Shown: piece after piece, positions 1 to 5,523 of the stretch | How the letters are laid out: each line of letters opens with the position of its first letter | How positions within the stretch are numbered: the stretch's first letter is position 1 | Program-made: the position numbers and the translations under genes | NCBI GenBank assembly: GCA_030666765.1 | Contig: DAOUXE010000093.1 | Location: forward strand, 1-5,657 | DNA from: Methanosarcinales archaeon | GTDB lineage: Archaea; Halobacteriota; Methanosarcinia; Methanosarcinales; Methanogasteraceae | Direction: 5' to 3' | DNA: 5,657 nucleotides | Notes under the pieces: model-generated | What the model saw: only the letters and a program-made list of their open reading frames with translations | Told to the model about the DNA's origin: nothing | Database searches by the model: none

Positions 1-359
1 ATTCCGCAGTAGGATTACCCCGAATGGACAGGGCAGCCCGCTTGGGCAATCTGTGATGCAACTTCTTGTCGGCTTGGCGAATTGCACGAATGTTCGAACA
101 CATGCACACCACCATAAAATCAGAATGTTTTCACTGGAGTTTTCGATTGTGTCCGCTGTGAGCCTTACTTGACAACCAGAGTCGGGTGACCAATCAACAT
201 ACTTGAGCAGTTACCTAATTTTTACTACTAACCAACCCACCCAGCACCGATTTCAACTCGTTCTGGCAGTTGCAAGCGTATTCCCAATAGCTATTGTGCC
301 GAGGAAAGTCATGTATAATCCACGCCCACGCCGCACCTACGCTTATCCCCCTACTACAA
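1..359. other. stretch without a confident gene
   Basis: This stretch lies downstream of the minus-strand ycaO gene. No reading frame on either strand has both a credible ribosome binding site and a recognisable product. Two frames are open at the left edge: plus strand 2-172, which has no visible start, and minus strand 115-1, which starts at ATG 115 or ATG 103. The only structure I can point to is a perfect 12-base palindrome at 285-296 (CAATAGCTATTG) and a T5 run near 220. It may hold the 3' trailer of ycaO and the edge of another gene, but nothing firmer can be said. Confidence 0.5.
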
Positions 360-1646
360 CTAAACCCCCCGACCTCCACCCCTCTGCGCCCGTCTTGCAC
401 GCATAGCGTCCCTTCCGCGCTCTTTCCGCGCCGCTCTCGCACGCGCCCCGATTCGCTCACGGTCAACCGTGTACAGTTCGAAGGTCGGGATGATCGCTCT
501 GATTACCGGCACATCGATCCATGGCTGGGAGATGTCAACGATGATCACGTGTTCGGCTGCACCACAGAGTCGTAGCCGCTCTACGATTGTCCGGATGCTT
601 CCTGCGGGCGTATCAGACGAGAGGTCAGGAATCTCCGGAAGTGTGGTGGTCTCGCGATCCTCGTACCAGAATTTATTCATCCGCTTCATCCGATCATACC
701 CGGCGCCCACAACGAAACCGCTTCTATTCTGCACATCCTCTCGCGCACCTGATATCTGCGCCAGCCGGAACTGCGCAGCTTCAGTAAGTGCACGGAAGAT
801 TGCGTGTTCCGGGCTTAGGTGCGCACCTGCACCCATCACAAGCATCGTTGGATCCTTGGTTTTAATATCATCGAGCGCGGCAACCACAACAGGAATCCCT
901 GTTATCGATGGAAGGAGCCACAGTTTCACAGGAATATCGTTGCTCTCGAACTTGGTCTTGAGGTCGTACACCTCGCCGTCACCTTCCTGTAAGATGATCT
1001 CTGTTCCAACGTTTCTGGAATATTCTGCGATGCTTAGGGCATCTCGCTCGATCACCTCAAGCAGTCCGTGCACGATCGCCTCTTCGATCGTATTTCCTGA
1101 TGCGAGTCCGCTTGTGTTGCTGCGGAACAGAAACATTCCGCTGATGAATGGGTGGTATATGGCATTTGCAGGCACAAGCGTCTCACAGTCATTCAGAATA
1201 TCCCACCCGCTCATCCATTCGAGTTTAGTCCCTGACGTGATCGGTTCGGGAAGTAGTAGCGTTTCGGGGTCGATCGCGTTTGCATCTTTAAGATCTTCAT
1301 AAGTTTTGATAACTCGATTCGTGTCGATCGTTTTATCTCTAAAATCGATATTTGTTTCCGGTATCTCGGCAAAACATCTCTCAACGGATTCCATTATCGC
1401 GGATATCCTCGCCTGAATCTTGGTTGCCCCTTTGCCAGAGTAGACTGATATCGCGCCCGCCCCCGCGCTCGGTCTGGTCGCGGCAACCACGGGAACCCCG
1501 ACACGATCGAGATGCGTTATATCATTAAGTTCGGTCACCCCGATGTCAGAAAAGATATTTTCGATATTGGAAAGTGTTGTCTCGTAGTCAAATACCCGCT
1601 GGGTGCCTGGTCGGTATTTGATATCCGGGTTGATCTCGATTCGCAT
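360..1646 (-). CDS. ycaO: YcaO-family McrA-glycine thioamidation protein
   Basis: This 428-residue protein is an ATP-dependent YcaO cyclodehydratase-fold enzyme. YcaO enzymes activate a backbone amide by phosphorylation; the methanogen branch converts a glycine of McrA, the catalytic subunit of methyl-coenzyme M reductase, to thioglycine in the cytoplasm. Visible motifs are SGKGATKIQARISAIMESVE (residues 70-89, including E86 and E89), SNTSGLASGNTIEEA (176-190), the E197/E200-R-D acidic motif in HGLLEVIERDA, RALTEAAQFR (285-294) and the closing IDVPVIRAIIP segment (377-387). ATG 1646 is the only possible start, because an in-frame TAA lies at 1671-1673. The Shine-Dalgarno site is weak and a short leader is likely. 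The stop is TAG. The core family seems to end near residue 400, and the last 28 residues are very Arg-rich (10 Arg, 1 Lys). The usual partner TfuA is not in this window. It lies 77 bases after rdgB. Family assignment is firm; the McrA substrate is inferred from resemblance to methanogen proteins. Confidence 0.9.
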   Translation of the reverse strand: MRIEINPDIKYRPGTQRVFDYETTLSNIENIFSDIGVTELNDITHLDRVGVPVVAATRPSAGAGAISVYSGKGATKIQARISAIMESVERCFAEIPETNIDFRDKTIDTNRVIKTYEDLKDANAIDPETLLLPEPITSGTKLEWMSGWDILNDCETLVPANAIYHPFISGMFLFRSNTSGLASGNTIEEAIVHGLLEVIERDALSIAEYSRNVGTEIILQEGDGEVYDLKTKFESNDIPVKLWLLPSITGIPVVVAALDDIKTKDPTMLVMGAGAHLSPEHAIFRALTEAAQFRLAQISGAREDVQNRSGFVVGAGYDRMKRMNKFWYEDRETTTLPEIPDLSSDTPAGSIRTIVERLRLCGAAEHVIIVDISQPWIDVPVIRAIIPTFELYTVDRERIGARARAARKERGRDAMRARRAQRGGGRGV

Positions 1647-1670
1647 GAGGTCTCTTTTCGCTGAAGTCGT

Positions 1671-1679
1671 TTATTAATC
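1671..1679 (-). promoter_or_regulatory. possible TATA box for ycaO
   Basis: Read on the minus strand, GATTAATAAACG lies about 26-30 bases before ATG 1646, the distance at which an archaeal TATA box would give a leaderless or very short-leader transcript. That would suit the weak Shine-Dalgarno site of ycaO. A small CCCC/GGGG dyad (1683-1696) sits just upstream. The match to the archaeal consensus is only moderate, and read-through from rdgB is equally possible. Confidence 0.25.
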
Positions 1680-1723
1680 AAACCCCTTGTATGGGGGCAG
1701 TCATGTCCAGGGGATGCACAACT

Positions 1724-2278
1724 TTACCGCGCCTCGCGCCCCATAAACCAACCCGCGAACTTCTCAAAGGATTTCCCTCTGTGGGATATCTTATTTTTCG
1801 CATCACCCATTGATGCAAGCGTGACACCATCGATCTCGAAGATCGGATCGTACCCAAAGCCGCGCTCGCCTTCTGACTGATACGCGATCCTTCCGGTGAC
1901 CGCGCCTTCGAATGTAACCGCGTCCGTGCCTGGATCGCAGTACCCGATAACCGACCTGAACGTGGCGCTCCGGTTACCGATGTCTTGCATCAGCGATAAG
2001 ATGCCCGCGTTACCGATGGTGTCCTGGACATACGCGGCATAAGGTCCTGGAAACCCACACAGCGCATCGATATAGAAGCCGGTATCCTCAACGATCACAG
2101 CAGAGCCAAGCCGATTCGCCACATTCTCTGCCCCGTACGCAGCAACTGCCGCAACATCATCCTCCTGTAGTTCGGGATAGCCGCAATCATTCTGCTTGAT
2201 CTCAATTCCAAGCGGCATGCAGATTGCGACCGCCTCCTCGACCTTATGACTGTTTCCGGTTACAAACGTGATGATCAT
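1724..2278 (-). CDS. rdgB: XTP/dITP diphosphatase (RdgB/HAM1 family)
   Basis: This 184-residue enzyme hydrolyses the non-canonical purine nucleotides XTP, ITP and dITP to monophosphate and pyrophosphate, keeping deaminated bases out of DNA and RNA. Family hallmarks are TGNSHK (residues 7-12), VEDTGFYIDALCGFPGPY (63-80) with D65 at the catalytic acidic position, GFGYDPIF (140-147) and the base-recognition segment NKISHRGKSF (162-171). The length is normal for archaeal members. ATG 2278 is preferred because the protein then opens MIITFVTGN, as family members usually do. A TTG at 2290 would add four residues, but it lacks a Shine-Dalgarno site and lies at or upstream of the start predicted from the TATA box at 2307-2317. 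It sits between hemL and ycaO on the same strand, with its own probable promoter. Confidence 0.92.
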   Translation of the reverse strand: MIITFVTGNSHKVEEAVAICMPLGIEIKQNDCGYPELQEDDVAAVAAYGAENVANRLGSAVIVEDTGFYIDALCGFPGPYAAYVQDTIGNAGILSLMQDIGNRSATFRSVIGYCDPGTDAVTFEGAVTGRIAYQSEGERGFGYDPIFEIDGVTLASMGDAKNKISHRGKSFEKFAGWFMGREAR

Positions 2279-2306
2279 GTACTTGCTCAAGTATTGTGTG
2301 GATATC

Positions 2307-2317
2307 TACATATAAAA
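2307..2317 (-). promoter_or_regulatory. TATA box of rdgB
   Basis: On the minus strand this reads TTTTATATGTA, a good archaeal TATA box. Transcription beginning about 25-27 bases downstream would start near 2286-2288, leaving a leader of roughly 8-10 bases before ATG 2278. The upstream edge of the box touches the first hairpin repeat (from 2316), so any TFB recognition element would lie inside that repeat's arm. Confidence 0.55.
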
Positions 2318-2377
2318 CCACGAGATTACACGAGATTGACATAGAAATCTTGTGGAAATCAGTGTAATCTCGTGGTT
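2316..2377. repeat. hairpin repeat, unit 1
   Basis: A perfect 16-base inverted repeat: AACCACGAGATTACAC at 2316-2331 pairs with GTGTAATCTCGTGGTT at 2362-2377 across a 30-base loop. The loop holds a smaller AGATT/AATCT dyad. The wording (CCACGAGATTACAC, AAATCTTGTGGAAATC) resembles the dispersed 'CCACAGATTACACAGATT' palindromic repeats that occur at many intergenic sites in environmental bacteria and archaea; that resemblance is from memory. It sits in the hemL-rdgB spacer. Confidence 0.75.
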
Positions 2378-2390
2378 AGCTAAACACATA

Positions 2391-2440
2391 CTACAAGATT
2401 AAGACAGAAATCTTGTGGAAATCTGAGTAATCTTGTGGTT
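2391..2440. repeat. hairpin repeat, unit 2
   Basis: A diverged second copy of the preceding hairpin. CTACAAGATTA (2391-2401) pairs with TAATCTTGTGG (2428-2438) with one mismatch. The 38 bases 2403-2440 align with 2338-2377 of unit 1, sharing GAAATCTTGTGGAAATC exactly. The change from CGTGG to TTGTGG is matched in both arms apart from one base, so the stem has largely been kept while the sequence drifted. It ends 29 bases before the hemL stop codon. Confidence 0.7.
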
Positions 2441-2469
2441 CCTATCACAGAGTATCATCATGTTCATGA

Positions 2470-3732
2470 TCATCTCAGACTCGCGGCATAAGCATCTATC
2501 GTCTTATCGATATCCTCTTTCGTGTGCACAATGCTTAAGAAATTGGTTTCAAACTGCGATGGAGGCAGGAAAATCCCTTCCCCGAGCATCCGGTGGAAGA
2601 ATCGCAGATACCCCTCTTTATCGCACGTGAGGGCATCCTGATAGTTGCGCGGCATGTTTCCGAAGAATATCTTAAACATACTCGCAATTCCTGAAACGGT
2701 GTACGGTAGTTTGAGGTCAGATACTAGATCCTGAAGTGCAGCACGGAGTTTACCACCTTCTGCGTTCAGTCTGGCATGTACATTCTCTGATTCGAGTACA
2801 TCCAGCACGGCAAGCCCTGCTGCTATCGAGACCGGGTTTCCGCTGAACGTTCCTGCCTGATAAACGCCGCCGGAAGGAGATATCAGTTCCATAATCTCCT
2901 TTCTTCCGCCGAAAACTCCGATCGGAAATCCTCCACCGATGATCTTCCCAAGCGTCGTCATGTCAGGAACGACGCCGAAATACTCCTGTGCGCCGCCAAG
3001 TGCAAGCCGGAATCCTGTGATGACCTCATCAAAGATCAGGAGCACGTCGTTCTCCTCTGTGACCTTGCGCACGTCCGTAAGATAGTCCTGATCCGGCAAG
3101 ATTGGTCCGATGTTTCCGAGCACCGGTTCAAGGATCACAGCTGCCAGATCGTCCCGGTTCGATTCGATCATGTCTGTCATCGCCTCGATATCGTTGTACT
3201 GAACCTGAAGCGTGTGTTTCGTGAAATCAGGCGGTATCCCAAGAGAATCTGGCGTTCCTTGCGTGGTCGCGCCCGATCCTGCCTTTACGAGAACCGCATC
3301 GTGTGCGCCATGAAACCCACCCTCGATCTTTAAGAACTTGTTCCTGCCTGTGTACCCGCGTGCGGCACGAAGCGCGCTCATGGTCGACTCTGTTCCGGAT
3401 GATATGAACCGTAGCATGTCGATACTCGGATAGATGGATGCGATCTTTGTTGCAAGCCGCACCTCCGCCTCGATCGGGGTGCCATAGAGCCAGCCGCGAC
3501 TTAGCTGGTCTGTGACCGCGTCCATGACCCTCGGATGCGCATGTCCGAGAATCAGCGGACCGTACCCCATGCAGTAATCGACGTATTGGTTCCCATCGGC
3601 GTCTGTGATTCTGCACCCACTTGCTGATGCTGTGTAGAACGGGTATGGCTTTATCGCACGTACCGGGGAACTGACTCCTCCAGGAATTACATTCTTTGCC
3701 TGTTCGTAGATTTTTTCTGATTGTGTGGTCAT
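2470..3732 (-). CDS. hemL: glutamate-1-semialdehyde 2,1-aminomutase
   Basis: This PLP enzyme converts glutamate-1-semialdehyde to 5-aminolevulinate, the last step of the C5 route to tetrapyrroles; in methanogens these feed siroheme, heme, cobamides and coenzyme F430. At 420 residues it is close to the normal length. The sequence shows the N-terminal [11 protein letters not shown] (16-26), the PLP-phosphate site SSGTEST (111-117), GGFHGAHD (138-145), FDEVITGFR (234-242) with the cofactor-binding Asp235, and the Schiff-base lysine K263 in [20 protein letters not shown] (294-300) is also typical. ATG 3732 follows a clear Shine-Dalgarno site, GAGG at 3743-3740 with a 7-base spacer. No other hem gene lies in the window, so it is apart from the usual hemA-hemB-hemC grouping. 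A strong TATA box lies about 140 bases upstream, implying a long leader. A short dyad, ATCATGTTCATGAT (2457-2470), overlaps the last base of the stop codon complement. Confidence 0.96.
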   Translation of the reverse strand: MTTQSEKIYEQAKNVIPGGVSSPVRAIKPYPFYTASASGCRITDADGNQYVDYCMGYGPLILGHAHPRVMDAVTDQLSRGWLYGTPIEAEVRLATKIASIYPSIDMLRFISSGTESTMSALRAARGYTGRNKFLKIEGGFHGAHDAVLVKAGSGATTQGTPDSLGIPPDFTKHTLQVQYNDIEAMTDMIESNRDDLAAVILEPVLGNIGPILPDQDYLTDVRKVTEENDVLLIFDEVITGFRLALGGAQEYFGVVPDMTTLGKIIGGGFPIGVFGGRKEIMELISPSGGVYQAGTFSGNPVSIAAGLAVLDVLESENVHARLNAEGGKLRAALQDLVSDLKLPYTVSGIASMFKIFFGNMPRNYQDALTCDKEGYLRFFHRMLGEGIFLPPSQFETNFLSIVHTKEDIDKTIDAYAASLR

Positions 3733-3761
3733 GAATATTCCTCGTTATCGTTGATAGGGTG

Positions 3762-3833
3762 TTAGCTGGTGTTAGATATCTCAGCCACCTTCTGCGGTAT
3801 ATATTCCATAAGATTTAGGTCCTCCACTGTCAT
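3762..3833 (-). CDS. possible 23-residue leader ORF upstream of hemL
   Basis: A short minus-strand frame runs from ATG 3833 to TAA 3764-3762 and would encode MTVEDLNLMEYIPQKVAEIS plus three residues (NTS). GGTGA lies five bases before the ATG and could serve as a Shine-Dalgarno site; another in-frame ATG lies at 3845. It falls between the strong TATA box at 3870-3882 and hemL, ending 29 bases before the hemL start, so it would be translated from the hemL message. I do not recognise the peptide. It could be a leader peptide, a very small protein, or chance. Confidence 0.2.
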   Translation of the reverse strand: MTVEDLNLMEYIPQKVAEISNTS

Positions 3834-3869
3834 CTCTTTCACCATGGTGAGAATCAATGTTACCGGAAT

Positions 3870-3882
3870 ACTTAAATTTATA
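3870..3882 (-). promoter_or_regulatory. TATA box of hemL (possibly bidirectional)
   Basis: On the minus strand this reads TATAAATTTAAGT, the best TATA-like sequence in the hemL upstream region. Initiation about 25 bases downstream would fall near 3846-3855, giving hemL a leader of roughly 115-120 bases. The core AAATTT is symmetrical, so the plus strand also reads as a TATA box (CTTAAATTTATA) and could contribute to the rightward RHH-tpiA transcript. Confidence 0.5.
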
Positions 3883-3907
3883 GCAGCCCCTGCGAGCCGT
3901 TCTTGCT

Positions 3908-3938
3908 GTGTGCTTACCGTGTGCTTGGTGTGTGTGGG
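3908..3938. repeat. 11-base-phased GTGTG direct repeats
   Basis: GTGTGCTT occurs at 3908-3915 and again at 3919-3926, and a further GTGTG begins at 3930, so the starts are exactly 11 bases apart. The run lies between the leftward hemL TATA box and the rightward TATA-like element of the RHH gene. The spacing puts each copy on one face of the helix, as in iterated regulator sites. The third copy is part of a longer GT run, so simple-sequence origin is also possible. Confidence 0.45.
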
Positions 3939-3939
3939 C

Positions 3940-3949
3940 ATTAAAGTTA
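3940..3949 (+). promoter_or_regulatory. possible TATA box of the RHH gene
   Basis: ATTAAAGTTA on the plus strand lies about 45 bases before TTG 3991. Initiation near 3968-3972 would leave a leader of about 20 bases containing the Shine-Dalgarno site GAGGTGA. The match to the archaeal consensus is moderate. Confidence 0.3.
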
Positions 3950-3990
3950 TGAGGGAGAAAGTACTGACCATATCATCGAGGTGATTACAG

Positions 3991-4144
3991 TTGACGACAG
4001 TTACAGTAAGTTTCAAAGGCACTCACGAGAAGATCCTTGAGAGGATGGCGGATCTGGGCACAGTCGACCAGAACCAAAGCCATTTGCGTGGCGCTTGGTG
4101 TTTCCCGAAAGAATATCGATATCTTTAAGAAATTTCCGATCTAA
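3991..4144 (+). pseudogene. ribbon-helix-helix DNA-binding protein, frameshifted
   Basis: A very good Shine-Dalgarno site, GAGGTGA at 3978-3984, sits six bases before TTG 3991. The frame begins TTVTVSFKGTHEKILERMAD, then LGTVD, the beta-strand and first helix of a small RHH (Arc/MetJ/CopG-type) regulator or antitoxin. After 4066 this frame loses all resemblance and ends at TAA 4126-4128 (45 residues). Skipping one base there gives TRTKAICVALGVSRKNIDIF then KKFPI and TAA 4142-4144, which is what the second RHH helix should look like (compare the usual T/S-R-x-E/K-A-I-R-x-A-L). The join gives a protein of about 50 residues, normal for the family. A one-base insertion or two-base deletion is therefore likely. 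It could be real decay, an assembly error, or, less likely, programmed frameshifting. No toxin gene follows; tpiA is next after 41 bases. Confidence 0.6.
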
Positions 4145-4172
4145 CATCCCCACCCAACAGGGGCATTTAACA

Positions 4173-4179
4173 GGAGATC
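4173..4179 (+). promoter_or_regulatory. ribosome binding site that fixes the tpiA start
   Basis: GGAGATC lies six bases before ATG 4186 but only three bases before the alternative TTG 4183, so the ATG is favoured. Confidence 0.65.
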
Positions 4180-4185
4180 CTATTG

Positions 4186-4860
4186 ATGAAACAACTGAAA
4201 ACTCCACTGGTGGTGTTGAACTTCAAGACCTATATCGAGGCAACCGGCAAAAACGCTGTCCGCCTCGGCGAGATATGCAGCGACGTTAGCAGGGATGCGG
4301 GCATCACAATCATAGCCGTGCCGCAATCATCAGACATCCGTCCGGTCGTAGAGACCGGCGTCCCGGTATTTGCGCAGCACATCGACGGCGCATCCGCAGG
4401 CAGCGGCACCGGGCATGTGCTTGCAGAAGCTGTGCGTGACGCAGGCGCGATCGGGACATTGATCAATCACTCAGAGCGGAGGCTCACGCTCGCCGAGATC
4501 GACGCTGCAATCCGGGCGGCACGCCGCACCGATATTGCAACGATTGTGTGCAGCAACAACATCGCAACCACGAAAGCAGCCGCAGCATTAAAGCCAGATT
4601 TTGTCGCGATCGAACCGCCTGAATTGATAGGTACAGGAATACCTGTTTCAACGGCCGATCCAGAGATTGTTTCCGGTGCGGTGGATGCTGCGTTGGGAAT
4701 CGATCCCGATGTTCCGGTGCTCTGCGGCGCTGGCATCTCGAAAGGCGAAGATATGACGGCAGCACTGGAACTTGGCGCGAAGGGCGTGCTGCTCGCATCC
4801 GGGATCGTGCGTGCACCCGACCCGAAAGCAGCACTCATGGATCTGGTATCCGAAATCTGA
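4186..4860 (+). CDS. tpiA: triosephosphate isomerase, archaeal type
   Basis: This cytoplasmic TIM-barrel enzyme interconverts dihydroxyacetone phosphate and glyceraldehyde 3-phosphate in glycolysis and gluconeogenesis. The 224-residue length is that of the short archaeal form, against about 250 in bacteria. Catalytic residues are visible: N12 and K14 in LNFKTY, H95 in NHSERRL (94-100) and the general base E143 in AIEPPELIGTG (141-151). The phosphate-gripping loops GAGISKGED (181-189) and GVLLASG (200-206) are present. The start is ATG 4186, chosen from the spacing of GGAGATC; TTG 4183 would add one residue. A TATA-like CTTTAAGAAATTT at 4123-4135 could give tpiA its own promoter, with a start near 4153 inside the dead RHH gene's 3' end. 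The stop TGA is three bases before the next ATG, so the downstream NTPase gene is probably co-transcribed. Confidence 0.96.
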   Translation: MKQLKTPLVVLNFKTYIEATGKNAVRLGEICSDVSRDAGITIIAVPQSSDIRPVVETGVPVFAQHIDGASAGSGTGHVLAEAVRDAGAIGTLINHSERRLTLAEIDAAIRAARRTDIATIVCSNNIATTKAAAALKPDFVAIEPPELIGTGIPVSTADPEIVSGAVDAALGIDPDVPVLCGAGISKGEDMTAALELGAKGVLLASGIVRAPDPKAALMDLVSEI

Positions 4861-4863
4861 GTG

Positions 4864-5400
4864 ATGAGGGCGCTGGTAGCGATAACAGGTCAGCCCGGGG
4901 TCGGGAAGACGACGGTCTGCATGGCTGTTGTCGATCGTCTGGGCAGAAGCACCGGCGGCATGATCTGCTCTGACATCACAGAATGGGATAGCGGGGGCGG
5001 AGATAACAGGGGCAGGCGGGTCGGGTTTGAACTGCTCGATCTGCAGACCCGCGTAAAGGGAGTGCTTGCCCATATCAGGGGAGATGGACCCAGGGTCGGG
5101 AAGTATCATGTCAATATGAGCGATCTGGACCGGATCGGGGTAAGCGCGATTTTGAGTGCGGTTGGTACCGATCTGATCGTGATCGATGAGATCGCGTCGA
5201 TGGAACTTACGTCGCAGAGGTTTATCCGGGCGGTGGAAGAGGTACTGACGTCTGATAGAGATATGCTTGTCGTGCTTCACCAGCGATCGGTTCATCCTCT
5301 GGCAGAGCGGATCAGGGCAGAGTTCGATCTGATCGCGGTGACGAAGGATAACAGGGATATGATTGCGGACGAGATTGTTAGGCGATTCGACCCCCTATGA
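4864..5400 (+). CDS. THEP1-family nucleoside-triphosphatase
   Basis: This 178-residue P-loop protein belongs to the THEP1/NTPCR family of NTPases, which hydrolyse ATP, GTP and other nucleoside triphosphates slowly; the cellular role is not settled. The Walker A motif is GQPGVGKTT (9-17), Walker B is LIVIDEIASMEL (104-115), followed by RSVHPLAERI (141-150) and VTKDNRDMIADEIVRRF (159-175), all in the family order. An alternative GTG start at 4861 directly abuts the tpiA stop and would add one residue. I prefer ATG 4864. No separate promoter or strong Shine-Dalgarno site is seen, so translation is probably coupled to tpiA. Residues 41-50 (WDSGGGDNRG), just before RRVGFELLDL, look longer than I expect for this loop, and the DNA there is G-run rich. 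Whether it helps tpiA functionally or is only a neighbour cannot be told. Confidence 0.9.
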   Translation: MRALVAITGQPGVGKTTVCMAVVDRLGRSTGGMICSDITEWDSGGGDNRGRRVGFELLDLQTRVKGVLAHIRGDGPRVGKYHVNMSDLDRIGVSAILSAVGTDLIVIDEIASMELTSQRFIRAVEEVLTSDRDMLVVLHQRSVHPLAERIRAEFDLIAVTKDNRDMIADEIVRRFDPL

Positions 5401-5473
5401 ATTGAGTTGGGTGCAAGGTCGGGAGGGGGCGTGTGGTTGTGATTGTGTTGTAAGATACCCCGTTTCATCACAC

Positions 5474-5497
5474 AACCTTTCGATTAATCGGAAGGTT
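5474..5497. promoter_or_regulatory. 24-base palindrome overlapping a promoter (operator candidate)
   Basis: The two 12-base halves pair at 11 of 12 positions around a perfect core, CGATTAATCG (5481-5490), flanked by AACCTT and AAGGTT. The right end runs straight into the TATA box of the last gene, so a protein bound here would cover the TFB recognition element. The core recurs as CGATCAATCG at 5534-5543. Confidence 0.55.
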
Positions 5498-5503
5498 TAA
5501 GTA
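5496..5503 (+). promoter_or_regulatory. TATA box of the right-edge gene
   Basis: TTTAAGTA in the context GGTTTAAGTACTA lies about 75 bases before ATG 5573. Initiation about 25 bases downstream would be near 5525, giving a leader of about 45-50 bases that begins at the start of the dyad described for 5524-5553. Confidence 0.45.
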
Positions 5504-5523
5504 CTATTCATACACCTATACAA

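Noticed and set aside
285..296. 12-base perfect palindrome CAATAGCTATTG as an operator or terminator
   Set aside because: It has no promoter context and no T-tract on either strand, and a single 12-base palindrome is weak evidence.
360..362. TAG stop of ycaO as a possible pyrrolysine codon
   Set aside because: Two further in-frame TAG codons follow within three codons, so read-through would add nothing meaningful.
203..406. 67-residue plus-strand frame with a hydrophobic middle and Pro-rich end
   Set aside because: The start is TTG without a Shine-Dalgarno site, the end overlaps the 3' end of ycaO, and the composition is low-complexity with no family resemblance.
215..466. 83-residue minus-strand frame overlapping the ycaO tail
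   Set aside because: I considered it as the true continuation of ycaO after a frameshift, but its sequence shows no resemblance to YcaO C-termini and no other domain.
469..1302. 277-residue plus-strand frame opposite ycaO
   Set aside because: It lies wholly antisense to a well-supported gene, its product is Ser-rich with no recognisable motif, and there is no ribosome binding site.
2316..2440. CRISPR array
   Set aside because: There are only two copies, they are diverged and form long hairpins, and there are no spacers of constant length.
3769..3984. 71-residue plus-strand frame with Cys/Val-rich end
   Set aside because: It covers the divergent promoter region, lacks a ribosome binding site, and the hydrophobic tail comes from the GT-rich repeats.
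3762..4022. 86-residue minus-strand frame upstream of hemL
   Set aside because: Its first half is antisense to the RHH gene and crosses both candidate promoters. Only the final 23-27 codons, downstream of the hemL TATA box, deserve mention.
4633..4646. ACAGGAATACCTGT dyad inside tpiA
   Set aside because: It falls in the conserved IGTGIP coding segment next to the catalytic Glu, and a short dyad there is expected by chance.
4648..5295. 215-residue minus-strand frame across tpiA and the NTPase gene
   Set aside because: It is antisense to two motif-complete genes, spans their junction, and the His/Arg/Pro-rich translation looks like a complement shadow.
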